From the NCBI RefSeq assembly GCF_016808095.1, contig NC_068973.1:744001-808000 (forward strand): a DNA stretch of 64,000 nt. Reading direction: 5' to 3'. This document shows, piece after piece, positions 27,131 to 42,412 of the stretch. Every line of letters starts with the position of its first letter. Position 1 is the first letter of the stretch. The translations under genes and the position numbers were made by a program. Below the pieces are notes generated by a model. That model did not search any database, was not told where the DNA came from, and saw only the letters and a list, made by a program, of their open reading frames with translations. Origin of the DNA: Vigna angularis (lineage: Eukaryota; Streptophyta; Magnoliopsida; Fabales; Fabaceae).

Positions 27131-27597
27131 ATCCAATTTAATGTTATCTTATTTGGATTTGGCACAATATAGCATTTCATAACTTTTAAATAATATTTTT
27201 AAATGTAAATTGAAAAAAGGTTTTGCAAAAGTAAAATAAAAAATCTTAAAAAAAATAAAAAAATATTAATATTTATTTTTTTAACAAATATTAAAATAGT
27301 TAGTTTTAAATTTAGCGATAATTGAAATACTTTATAAAAAAAGTTTAAAATTTGCTGTATTTGAATGGTCTTATCCAAATAAAACATTTGAAAAATGAAA
27401 TCATTTGAAATAGAATTAGTTTAAATTTAACGTATTTAATTTATTAAAGATTATAAAATTTCAAGATCGAGGTATTTCAAAGGTTATTATCTGGGAATTA
27501 ATTAGTTGTAGATTAGGAATAAATGATGAGAAGAGGTAGAATTATTTGTATCTTGTGTAAAGAGATGACAACTTAAATTACGCATCAAGTGTATCTT

Positions 27598-27602
27598 GTT
27601 TC
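27598..27602. repeat. Left target-site duplication GTTTC
   Basis: GTTTC directly precedes the 5' LTR and is repeated at 30222-30226 directly after the 3' LTR, marking the insertion of the copia-type element. Confidence 0.85.
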
Positions 27603-27891
27603 TATGAGTTTGTAAGTCGAGTTTGTTAGTTAGTTGGCCAGGACAGCTGTTAATTAACTGTTCTTGGTAGTTGCTTTTTTTTTTAATAAATACCAGACTT
27701 CTGTGTCTAAGAGGGTGTTGATTTTTGAGATAATTTCATAATACAATTTCATTATGTTTGAGTTTTACTTTCCTTTCTCTGCTCACCTTCATTATATCTT
27801 ATTGGGTCGTTCTCGGTCAGTCACATACGGCATTGATACCGATCGGTTGTGACGCTCGGTGCAAACCCTCGGTTTTCTCTTGGTTTTAACA
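27603..27891 (+). repeat. 5' LTR of the copia-type element
   Basis: The 289-bp repeat ends TTTTAACA and matches the copy at 29932-30221 along its length (shared blocks such as GTTAGTTAGTTGGCCAGGAC and TTTAATAAATACC). The 5' end reads TATG where the 3' copy reads TGTG, so the terminal TG has been mutated here. Confidence 0.92.
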
Positions 27892-27892
27892 G

Positions 27893-27906
27893 TGGTATCC
27901 AGAGCT
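27893..27906 (+). other. Primer-binding site (initiator tRNA-Met type)
   Basis: TGGTATCCAGAGCT starts one base after the 5' LTR. It resembles the usual copia site complementary to the 3' end of initiator tRNA-Met, with a one-base insertion compared with the TGGTATCAGAGC I recall. Confidence 0.85.
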
Positions 27907-28017
27907 TCAGGTTCGTGACTTGGGAGCTTCGTGTTCATTTAGGGCTTGGTGGAAAGGTGATTGAAGCATAAAGAACATCAAGACAATGTTTCTTGGTGGA
28001 AGATCGTGGGTTAAAGA

Positions 28018-29006
28018 ATGGCCAGCAGAGATATGTCTGTTAATCTACATGTTCTCACAGACAAGAACTAGAGCAGGTGGAGCACACACATGTGTGTATT
28101 GTTTCGTGTTCAAGATGTCAGCAGCGTGATGGAAAGAGTGGTTTCTGCGTCTGATTTGCGCAACACTGAGAAAGACGAGTTTAAGAGGAAATATGATAGA
28201 GCCTTGCTGATTATCCATTAGTGTGTGGACGATATGCATTTTGAGAAGATACAAAATGCGGCCTCAGCAAGAGAAGCATGGAACATCTTGGTAGGTTGCC
28301 ATGCCGGAGGGAAAAAAGTGAAGAAGGTGAAGCTTCAGTCGTTGAGGGGACAGTACGAGCACCTACTAATACAGGATGGTGATAAGGTGAGTGAGTTTTT
28401 CAGTAAAATACTCTCAATTGTTAACCAGATGAAAAGCTGTGGTGACACTATTACTAATCTCATGGTGATTGAGAAAATCATGCGGTCACTGCCCCCGACG
28501 TTTGATCATATTGTGGTGGCAATAGAGGAGTCGAGAGATCTTGAAAAACTCAAAATAGTGGAACTGCAAAGCTCTCTAGAGACGTATGAAATGAGGATGC
28601 GGGAAAGAAACCCCATCAAACGCGAGGAGCAGGCGTTGAAGGTTCAACACGTCAAGAATGAAGAGAAGAAGACATTCAAAAAATGGAAAGGGAAAAATGA
28701 TAAAGGAAAATGGAGAAAAGATAGGAACAAAGATGACCAGAATGAGTCTTCACCAAAGGATGAAGGCAAATCTGAGAAGAATTTCCACAAGAAGGACAAG
28801 AGAAATATTGAGTGTTTTAATTGTCACTGGTATGGGCATTAGGCTAGTGAGTGCTATGCTGAAACGGAAGAGCAGAAGAAGGGTCAAGGAAAGGAGGCCT
28901 ACGTAGCTCAACTGGAGTCTGATTCAGAAGAACCAGTCATATTGATGACAACTACATCTAAAGTAAGTTCAACCTCTAAAGACAAACTGTGGTATTTGGA
29001 TTCGAA
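28018..29006 (+). pseudogene. Copia-type gag and protease-edge remnant with three in-frame TAG codons
   Basis: The frame starting at ATG 28018 reads as a gag polypeptide of the UBN2/copia type; LKLKS-like KVKLQSLRGQYEHL and MRSLPPTFDHIV blocks are recognisable. It is interrupted by TAG at 28069, 28219 and 28840. The zinc knuckle CFNCHWYGH is cut by the third stop, with the last Cys (SEC) beyond it. The frame then runs to the protease edge WYLDS near 28991-29005, where the Gly expected after Asp-Ser is missing and the frame shifts. This is a dead copy; its breaks are described only. Confidence 0.88.
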
Positions 29007-29011
29007 ATCAT

Positions 29012-29836
29012 ATGACCTGCAACAAAGATTGGTTGGTAAATTTTGCTGAGACCGAGAGGAGTATGGTGAAATTTGCTGATGACAACACCTCGAAGGTAGA
29101 GGGAGTTGGTGATGTGGTTATCAGAAGAAAGAATGGCTCGCGTGCCATTATAACTGGTGTGTTGTTTGTGCCTACAATAACGTACAATCTTCTGAGTATT
29201 GGCCAGTTAATTCAAAAAGGATTTACGGTAGTAATAATAGACTTCAATAAGGTTGAAGTGTTTGATAAAAAGAAAAACCTGATCTTGAGGAGCAAGATCT
29301 CAAAGGATAAAACATTTCAGATCAACCTAGTGAAGTCTGCAATGAGTGAAGAATTTGGCAAGATCATTACTAATACACGAACTGGTGACGAGGAAGGTTT
29401 AGTGCACGTAGCTATGTTTGCATGCACAAACCCGATCGGTCAAACCGGGGACAAAGATATGTTTGCATGTGCAGAACCGATCGGTCAAACCGAGGCCTTG
29501 AAGAAGTCCGTGTGGAAGGAGAAAAGCGTTGAAGTGAATGCTACCAAAGAAGCATGGGGAGTCGGTGTCACTGGTGAACCGAGACATGGAGAACAGTTCG
29601 GTCACGTCTTTCAGTCTGGGAGTCATAGGAGAACCGAGACATGGCGAACACCGTTCGGTCAAGTCATTCAACCACACTCGACCTCAGCATTCATTCAATC
29701 GAGCAAGGCGTCACTCAAGAGCGTCAAATTGGCAACCGCACTCAAACCGTTCGGTCATGTCACTCAATCGCTCTTTCGAACCGTTCGGCCTTGGTCGCAC
29801 AGCTCGCGCAAGTTGGCATCCGCCTTAGTCATGTAA
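29012..29836 (+). pseudogene. Pol fragment (pre-integrase region) fused to a repeat-rich tail
   Basis: The open frame of 274 residues begins with the copia pre-integrase region (GVLFVPTITYNLLSIGQL, then KNLILRSKISKDKTFQINL), lying in a different frame from gag. From about 29340 the similarity to pol stops, and the remaining 165 residues come from DNA full of GATCGGTCAAACC and GTTCGGTCA words. Integrase and everything downstream are missing. The tail codes no domain I recognise, and its openness may be chance. Confidence 0.75.
29414..29666 (+). repeat. Two pairs of direct repeats in the copia-type tail
   Basis: Pair A: 29414-29447 and 29459-29492 share ATGTTTGCATG and CGATCGGTCAAACCG. Pair B: about 29576-29608 and 29631-29666 share GAACCGAGACATGG, GAACA and GTTCGGTCA. 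Further GTTCGGTCA-like words continue to about 29790. Confidence 0.85.
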
Positions 29837-29924
29837 TTGGCACGAACACACCGTTCAATTGTCTCAACATGGTGCGCGAGATAGGCTGGCAAGGATGGGT
29901 GCTACCTCCCTAAGTGCTCGACTT

Positions 29925-29931
29925 AGAGGGG
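29925..29931 (+). other. Polypurine tract
   Basis: AGAGGGG abuts the TG of the 3' LTR, the position needed for plus-strand priming. Confidence 0.8.
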
Positions 29932-30221
29932 TGTGTAAGTTTGTAAGCCGAGTCTGTTAGTTAGTTGGCCAGGACAACTGTTAATTAACTGTCCTTGGCA
30001 GTTGCTTTTTCTTTAATAAATACCGGACTTCTGTGTGTAAGAGGGAGTTGATTTTTGATATCATTTCATAATACAATTTCATTGTGTTTGAGTTTTACTT
30101 TCCTTTCTCTACTCACCTTCATTATATCTTGCTGGATCGTTATCAGTCAGTCGCGTACGATACTGATACCGATCAGTTGTGACGCTCGATGCACACTCTC
30201 AGTTTTCTCTTGGTTCTAACA
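29932..30221 (+). repeat. 3' LTR of the copia-type element
   Basis: The 290-bp copy begins TGTG, ends CTAACA and is followed by GTTTC. It contains AATAAATACC near its middle, as in the 5' copy. Confidence 0.93.
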
Positions 30222-30226
30222 GTTTC
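30222..30226. repeat. Right target-site duplication GTTTC
   Basis: Matches 27598-27602 exactly. Confidence 0.85.
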
Positions 30227-32377
<2,151 letters not shown>

Positions 32378-32540
32378 AGAAGAAAGTATGAACAATAATA
32401 AAGTATGTAGCTACAGAAAGAGAAGAAAAGGTACTATATATGAATCATGCTGTTAGGAGCCAAGCCAAAACATCCCTATCTTGTAAGGGCAGTGAAAGTG
32501 ATAAGCACAAAAGTAGTACTGGGAAGGTTTTGGTCCATAT

Positions 32541-33188
32541 TCAACTTCTCTTACACCTGCCAAATTCCTTGTCCCTAAAATTCAAAGCTGTATTGTTAGC
32601 CAAACTCAAGTTAAGATCAACACCACCATTACCATTACCATCACCATCACCATCACCATCTCCATCTCCATCACCATCACCATCATCAATAATATTGTGT
32701 ACTTCTCTCACTGTGCCAATGCTAATTGCACTTGCACCCATTGGCCTCACTAACCCAACCCTATGATAAGCTCTCTCATCAGTGTCCCACGAGAGCCACG
32801 GTGGCTGAGCCCGGTCACGTGGACCAACCAACGGCCTTGATCCTCCTTGCGGGACCACGATCGGAGAATGACCCGGTGGTACGAGCCGTTGATGGTAGCG
32901 AAAGTAACCGAAGGGTGAGAGAGCAGCTTTCTGGCGTTCTCTCTTGTGAGCGTTTTGGTGGCCACCGAGAGCTTGTGAATTGGCGAATTCACGGTAGCAG
33001 AAGTGACACTTGAATCTCTTGTAAGGGCAATGAGGAGGAGAAACGGCGGTGCTTGCTGCCACCACGTGAATCTCTCTGTAACCTGGTGGGGTTAATGGAA
33101 AACCAAAGAGTTTCAACGTTGTTGATGAAGAAGAAGAAGCCTTACCTTCTGTACTGTCATGAATAGGGTTTTCTGATGCACCACTCAT
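32541..33188 (-). CDS. Single C2H2 zinc-finger transcription factor with EAR motif (GIS/ZFP6-like), 215 aa
   Basis: An intronless minus-strand frame of 215 residues. KLFGFPL (about residues 27-33) precedes one zinc finger, [20 protein letters not shown] followed by NAHKRER (about 59-85). It has the plant-specific QALGGH signature and C-x2-C / H-x3-H ligands intact. The C-terminus has an acidic Asp-Gly run and then DLNLSL, an EAR repression motif. This layout matches the GIS/ZFP5/ZFP6/ZFP8 group, which in Arabidopsis acts in gibberellin- and cytokinin-responsive trichome and root-hair development. The same role here is inference. The start at 33188 gives MSGASENP and fits a short leader below the candidate TATA at 33236. 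The exact orthologue is not resolved. Confidence 0.93.
   Translation of the reverse strand: MSGASENPIHDSTEGKASSSSSTTLKLFGFPLTPPGYREIHVVAASTAVSPPHCPYKRFKCHFCYREFANSQALGGHQNAHKRERQKAALSPFGYFRYHQRLVPPGHSPIVVPQGGSRPLVGPRDRAQPPWLSWDTDERAYHRVGLVRPMGASAISIGTVREVHNIIDDGDGDGDGDGDGDGDGNGNGGVDLNLSLANNTALNFRDKEFGRCKRS
32622..32689 (-). repeat. Coding microsatellite for an Asp-Gly run
   Basis: On the plus strand, ACCATT, ACCATC and TCCATC hexamers repeat without breaking frame; on the coding strand they give about nine Asp-Gly pairs followed by Asn-Gly pairs just before the EAR motif. Hexamer slippage would change the acidic run in two-residue steps. Confidence 0.9.
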
Positions 33189-33235
33189 GCTGCTTTCCTA
33201 TGCTTCAGTGGATTTCTTCACTCATCTTCTGCCTG

Positions 33236-33244
33236 CATATATAG
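33236..33244 (-). promoter_or_regulatory. Candidate TATA box of the zinc-finger gene
   Basis: On the minus strand CTATATATG lies about 48 bases upstream of the ATG, allowing a very short leader. It is a motif match only. Confidence 0.4.
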
Positions 33245-35052
33245 CAATAATAACCCTATTTATCATAATTAAAATAGATAAATATCGTACGAGATTAATT
33301 AATTTTTGTCTGCTAAAGTAGTGCACACTGTTACTTAACCAGAAAACTCATCATTAGTATGATTCTTTAGATTTTTAGTGTAAACAGTATGCAATTAGAG
33401 ATTCTCATTATGGTAATACAATGCTATGTTATTCATCTTTTAGATGAATTAGTCTTTAATATATAAATTTGAGTGTCATATTTTGTATATTAAGTCTGTA
33501 AACTTGTCATGATCAAGTTAAAACCCTTAAAACCAAATTGATTTCATTGCAGAAGAATATATAAAACTAAATTTGTAAATATACCAATGTAACGTACAAA
33601 ACTTGTCGATAAATATTTAGGATCGATGATGGGACAGAACTAACTCTCACTGAGTTCAGTAAATTTCAACCTTGGTATAAGTCTTGCGCATAAAGTTCTG
33701 ATGTGACCCTGCAAAAAGAGAAAACCCACATGTGTACAAACCCTATATTTCCAAAAACCTAGTTTTCTATTTTCTAAATAAACAGTATTAACTTCCGATA
33801 CTCAATTATATTCTAATTTAATTAATAATTTAAAATTTAAGTCTTTTATATATAAACTATGTTAAACATTCGAAGATTTTTATTATGTGCAATCAATGGG
33901 GGCTAAATTATTTTTCATTAAAAGTAATTTCTAATCTTAAACCATAAACATTGAACAAAACTCTTTTAGAGGTAGTTTATATGTGTATAAGTATCATGAA
34001 AATGTTCTTTCTCAGTTACATTTTTTATCTACCTATTATTAATTTCAGTCATTTCTATATATAATAATTATTAATTGGGTTAGGGTCATTATATTTTATT
34101 TGTCAATTTTATAAAATAATTTAACTAAATAAATATACCTAAGAACATATATGTCCCGAAAAGATTATGATGTAAAAATCATAAACAATATTTAATTTAT
34201 TAAGAGCCAAATTAAAATATTAAAACTTAAAATTATTGCTAGTTAATTATTTGGTTCATAACCTAACACTAGTTCCATCTTCAACAAGGGATCATGTTGT
34301 CTTCGGCCTATCTCAACCTTATAGTAGGTAAAGAAATTTAAAAGCCAATTTTGGATGTAAAAAGAAGTAAGGGAAAAAGGCAATGAAAATTTAGATGTTA
34401 GATATGGAATCTGGAAGAATCAGTAGAAATGGACACATTCAAAGTTCGTTTCCTATCAGACTGTTGCAAAACATGTCAGACAAATGGAGTCCTAAGTCTC
34501 TAATTATGAAATTATGATGCCTGTAGTGCCACTGATCAAATCAGTGGGGAAAACTATCTATGCCTTTGTCACGATATTAGGTTTTTTAATTATCAAGTAA
34601 TCACATTTAATTTTATAACCATGTATGTTCCTATAAACTATACAAAAGTTAAGACCTAAATAAAACAAAAGAGTCACTTTCGAAACTCTCACCCTCGCAT
34701 TAAATAAAATCCACCAAGTATACTTTTCTAAAATTCGGATTTTCAATAATCGAGTTAGTGTTGCTTAATTTCAGTTATATTTTGTGTTTAATCGTTAAGA
34801 TGACCAATTAATTAATAGCAATGATTTAGATGTGTCAAATGTTTTTAAGTTGCATTGGTTTAAAAAAAATCATCTCATCTTATTGCAATATATGCTACGT
34901 TTGTACCTCAAACAGACATTATGTGAATTTTGACTATAACTTGTTTTTAAAAAATTTAATTTGACTAGGATTTGAGTACGATAAATTGTTGTATCAAATT
35001 TAAAAGATAAATATATATTTAGCTTAAAGATATAATACTCTTTTTAATCATT
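33245..35052. other. AT-rich spacer upstream of the zinc-finger gene
   Basis: No gene, clear repeat boundary or RNA gene seen. The right-hand part of the gene's promoter should lie in its first kilobase. Confidence 0.55.
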
Positions 35053-35057
35053 GAAAC
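35053..35057. repeat. Left target-site duplication GAAAC
   Basis: GAAAC precedes the 2.7-kb solo LTR and recurs at 37781-37785 at its other end. Confidence 0.75.
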
Positions 35058-37780
35058 GACGACATCCAAATATATAATAACCACAATCATATAATATAGG
35101 CATCAACATCCAAATAAAGAGAACAGTTAGAGTATGACTTGCAATTAAGTACGAAATTACAGTCATCTAAATATGAAGACAGAATTTTAAACTTAAACAG
35201 TTTAAAGTATTCAACACTTCAAGCGTTTAAATTAGAAATTCCTAAGTAGACTGCACTACAGCATCAGTGTCCTCTAGTTCTTGCTCCAAAGGTATCTCCT
35301 CAATAATTCCTGCTCCTATCCAAGTGGATGATCATCGCAAAAGAAAACATACAAAAGCAACACACCACAAGAAGCAAGGGTGAGCTAGATAAACAAGCAA
35401 TAATCATATAGTACAATCAATGAATATCATCGTGCTTAGCTACATATAAAGAACAATCAAGGCATACCACTTTAAACCATGACTCAAACACTCACACGAC
35501 TCATCCGGATTGGTATAACTGTCGAACTATTGGTCGTCTTTGCACTTGCGTAGTTCAGCTAGCACTCCCCAACACTATGCAAGGTAAATCCCCCATCTGT
35601 CTATGTCTAAACTCTAAGACTATAGACGAGGACCTCCCTCTACTCTCACCACTCACATTGTTCTTCTCTATTTGAGCATGAACAGTGCTTTGAGTGTAGG
35701 GATAGACATACCAGTTCAAAGCTCCATACAGTTATACAAAACAACATTAACATCCCGCACATCACTTTCAATCATCTCACCCTGAGATGTCCAGTTCACA
35801 CTTAATTTCATCATTTCAATTTGCAGTCACATTATTTCAAGCCACACAATTCAAATATATGGACATACATACATCCTGGCAGTCAAACAACATCAAACAG
35901 CTCAAACAAATGTGGAAAAATATGAAACTCACTGAACCGGGTCTCACAACGCACCAAGATGCAAGGCAAGACAGCAAAAATTCGCACAGTGCACCATCCT
36001 TGGTGCGCTGAGCGAATTTCCCTGACGAGGAGAGTGTTTTTCAGCTAAAATTCGCATAGCGCACCACCCTTGATGCGCTGAGCGAATTTTCCTGACAGGG
36101 AGACAACTAAAATTCGCATAGCGCCCCAAATTCGCTATTCGAATTAATTTGGCTAATTTCCCAAGCTAGCAACAGTCGCAAAGCGACTACATTCGCTACA
36201 CGACTTACCAAACAGATAGCAACCCTCTCTAGTCTTTCGCACCGCGCACCAACTTGTTGTGCGAATGCTCAAACAGAGAGCACCTCTCTGTGAGGACTCG
36301 CTATGCGAAAACATTCGCTTAGCGAGTCTGCATAATCTGCTGAACGCAAATTTTGTAGAATTTCCCACTCACTCACTCCTTACCACTTCTAGACCTTTCT
36401 TCCAACTTTTAAGGCTTCTAATTCATATTTTGTACCTAATTAAACTTGTCTAGATGATTATTAAGCGTTATTAACATGATTTTAAAGTGATCAATACCCA
36501 AGTTTTAACTTAAACTCCCATTTTTTATTTAACCAAGAACCCAATTTCAATTCTACCATGTTGAACATGACTTTACTCAGTTTTATGATCCTAACCTGTT
36601 CTAATTTACTCATCTCAGCTAGCCAAACTGCCCAATTGCACTAATGACTACCTATGCTTAAATTCTCTACCTCAGTTCCTTTCAAAAGACTCAAAACAGT
36701 ACTTCCTTAACTATTTACCCTTCTAACGCGACTAACACATGATTTCCACCTCAACCACTCCATACTAACCCAATTGGTCATCGGAGAAGAATCAAATGTC
36801 TGAATGTATCAGTCTCACCTTCGACGCTAGCACATATGACTAGTTACAACTGACTGGATCAGACCAGGGCTGCTCTATGATCAGGGATGTGTCAACTCAG
36901 GTTTTTAAGATTCCTCTATCCTACCAACACAATACTCTCAACAAGTCACAATTGATTTATCTAAGTCATCCAAACTGTCCTATGGTGTTCTATAATTCAA
37001 ATTACTTAACTTCAATACCTCACAGTAACCTAAAACAATACCTGTGCACCTACTTACTAACCACATGACCAACATTACATACTCCAAGCCTCTCCAACAA
37101 AGCAAGTACAACCAACAAATATATCCAAGTCAAATCAAAATCATCAAACCATGGTTACACAAATTTCACATATTCAACAGGTGCAATTTAAAACATGTTC
37201 ACCCCAAAATATAGTGTAACAGTAAACCACTCAAAATAAATTAAACAGGCCAATCATACAGCTCCTAAAATATAATTAGCTCCCCTTACCTCAGAGTTGT
37301 ATTACCAAGCTCACAAGGACGCCCCTTTTTGGTATCTCACACACGCGAACTCAATCCAAACCCTACAAACCACCAAAGTGATGACAGCAACAGCTCTTAG
37401 AGGTTGATTTGGCAGAAACAGGAAAACGAAACCCCCTAGTAACATACAACCAGCAATGTTGCATGCTCTAGGTTCGAAGATAGTGAAAGAGAAGGGAAAA
37501 ACAGCTTACCGGTCCAAACGAAAATACGATCGGTTCAAAAGGAAGCCTTCGGTGTGGTGAACGTCTGAGCACCTTCCAACCCAAGATTGAACGGTTCAGA
37601 GAGCTGGAAATTTAGAGAGAAGACAGAGAAGAGTTTAGGGCAAAGAGTCTTAGAGAGAGAAAAGCTTAGAAAATGAAAAAATTCTGAGGAGCTCTTCCTA
37701 AGGTTAGATTGATCTTAATCTGATGGGCCTGGCTGCCCCACATAGGGCCCAATGGCCTTAAACTTTTTCAGGCTTTTACA
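35058..37780 (-). mobile_element. Solo LTR, 2.7 kb (family A, copy 1)
   Basis: A 2723-bp block free of convincing ORFs is flanked by GAAAC. Read on the minus strand it starts TGTAAAAGCCTGAAAAAG, has a C/T-rich stretch like a plant 5' leader, and carries CTCTGAGGTAAGGGGAGC, which contains a splice-donor-like site. The other end reads GGATGTCGTC, a mutated form of the GGGATGTTACA end of the copy at 47739-50255. The two copies share the GGATGATCAT-GCAA word, the CCCTTACCTC-GAG word and the CGATCGGTTCAAA word in the same order. No internal region or second LTR is present, so a solo LTR fits best. The Ty3/gypsy assignment is a guess from the LTR length. Confidence 0.7.
35945..36345. repeat. Cluster of GCGAA/TTCGC palindromic words and hairpins
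   Basis: About 400 bp inside the solo LTR holds many copies of TTCGCATAGCGC-, CGCTGAGCGAATTT- and GTCGCAAAGCGAC-like words. One clear hairpin is ACTCGCTATGCGAA (36296-36309), loop AACA, and TTCGCTTAGCGAGT (36314-36327), pairing at 13 of 14 positions. CpG content is far above the surroundings. Confidence 0.8.
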
Positions 37781-37785
37781 GAAAC
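37781..37785. repeat. Right target-site duplication GAAAC
   Basis: Matches 35053-35057. Confidence 0.75.
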
Positions 37786-40832
<3,047 letters not shown>

Positions 40833-40882
40833 TACCTCAAATGGTAAATATCTTATAATACTTGGGACGTGGGTTTAAACCT
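40833..40882 (+). repeat. Possible tRNA-derived SINE head (degenerate box A and box B)
   Basis: TACCTCAAATGG resembles pol III box A with one mismatch, and GGTTTAAACCT about 30 bases later resembles a CpG-decayed box B. The spacing fits a tRNA-like promoter. No SINE body or target duplication was identified, so this may be chance. Confidence 0.3.
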
Positions 40883-40994
40883 AGTAAAATACATTTCTCT
40901 AAAAATATACATTTTTCTGATTGAATGAAGAAGAAGACAAAATAACTTTAGGTGAATAAAATTCTAAAAAAAAAATCCAAATAGGACCAGAATT

Positions 40995-41770
40995 TTGGCC
41001 TATAAATACCAAGCAAGGGGAAGGGGAATTTCGCACCAAGAAGTAGAGAGAGAACATAAGAAAGAAAGATTATGAAGAATCTAGAATAGGAAGGATTTTA
41101 GTGCGGAGATTCTGGAAGTTTTCTGGAAACAACCTCTGATCAAGAAACTAAGTCTGGAATAAAGGTAGGGGAGCTAACCTTTCTAAGCTTTTATATTATG
41201 ATTTAGTATTGTTTTATTACTATTCATGTCTTGAAATTTTGTGTGAATATTGTTAATGAAAAACATAGGTGTTTGTTGTATTGAATTTCTGTGTTAATAT
41301 TATATGTTGTTGTTTTGAATCTGTAAATAAGAAATTTGTTAAAAACTAGTTGAGGAACACTTTGGCTAAGGAAAGACTTGGTACTTAAGTTGTCCATGGT
41401 GACACACCTCTCTTTCCTGGAAGTCTACTCGATAGGTTTTTAACTTAAATCCTATTGAACAGATTAAGTAATGTTAAACTATTATGCAATATACTCAATT
41501 GATATAAAATATGTGATGAATTCATCTTTCTGGAAGGATAAGAAGATGTCTAACCGGCTATGCCAGATTCAACTTCTTAGTTCCCCAGAACGTTTATATT
41601 AAGGTTATATTTGTGATGGTAGGATAGAGGAATCTTAAAAACCGGAGTTGGTACATCCCTGATCATAGAGCAGCCCTGGTCAAATCCAGTAAGTTGTGAC
41701 TAGTCATATGTAGTGGCGTTTATGGTGAGTTTGATTCGTCAAACATTTGATTCTTCTCCGGTGACCATTT
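40995..41770 (+). mobile_element. Family A LTR fragment in inverted orientation
   Basis: The 41618-41765 segment is the reverse complement of 36781-36925 in the solo LTR, with most bases identical (shared words include GGATAGAGGAATCTTAAAAA, CATCCCTGATCATAGAGCAG and CATTTGATTCTTCTCCG). Upstream are TATAAATA at 41001-41008, a purine-rich leader, and AAGGTAGGGGAGCTAACC, which parallels the donor-like site of the other copies. These features suggest the plus strand here is the transcribed strand of the family. Ends are not resolved. Confidence 0.65.
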
Positions 41771-42370
41771 ATAGTGATATTTTAGTATTGACAATTTATT
41801 TTGTGATATATTCATTTTGTATGATTTCTGTGATGATTGTATTTTATTATATTGGATTTGAATTTATGCATTTGAACATGATATGAGTATTATGGGGAGA
41901 TTTTGTAATGGTATAATATGAGTTGAGGAATATGAGCATGGTATATATTATCATCTATATAACTAAACATACTTATTTTATATTCTATTAATGTGTATAA
42001 CTTTAAATTTAATGTTTTTTTACCCCATGGCCCTCTTTCGTTCCTTCATTAAAATTTCATTCCAAAAATGATTTTTATGTCCCCACCCACTTTATAGAGT
42101 TGGAGTTCCTATACCTATATGAGAAAGAAAAAAACATTATTTTCCTCTATAGAATTAATATCTCTCCAACACTTTAAACACATCTTCCTATTTATACCTA
42201 AAACCCCCATCTTCCTCCTTATGTTTGTGAGCTAGGATCTTATATCACAATAATAGTCTCTCCATTTTCAATATTCCAAATCTTTTCGATAGTGAAGTTA
42301 AATCTTCACATTTATTTATCTCTACTAGTGTCTTTTGTGTTTGTATCATCTCTCCCATTCTAAATTCTTA
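41771..42370. other. AT-rich spacer, possibly more LTR remnant
   Basis: Sequence past the inverted LTR fragment stays AT-rich with no gene. TATTTATACC near 42190 and the C/T-rich stretch after it look like a plant promoter and leader for the weak candidate at 42413-42784. Confidence 0.4.
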
Positions 42371-42412
42371 AATGAGGGTTTTCAGTAAAAAAAAAAAAAG
42401 TTATAACATCAA

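Larger units (their letters stand above)
22976..27597. other. AT-rich intergenic spacer
   Basis: No gene is recognised. It contains (TA)n arrays and an unusual degenerate repeat block (26480-27130), listed separately. Confidence 0.65.
27603..30221 (+). mobile_element. Ty1/copia-type LTR retrotransposon, internally deleted and inactivated
   Basis: A 2.6-kb element has two LTRs of about 290 bp, a primer-binding site, a polypurine tract and a 5-bp target duplication, so both ends are intact. The interior of about 2.0 kb holds a gag remnant and only the start of pol (protease edge and the region before integrase). Integrase, reverse transcriptase and RNase H are absent. Gag is broken by three in-frame TAG codons, and the protease edge is frameshifted. 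It cannot be autonomous. The LTRs differ at many positions, so the insertion is not recent. Confidence 0.93.

Noticed and set aside
27603..30221. Idea that the copia-type element is still active
   Set aside because: Most of pol is missing, gag has three stops, the protease edge is shifted and the LTRs differ from each other.
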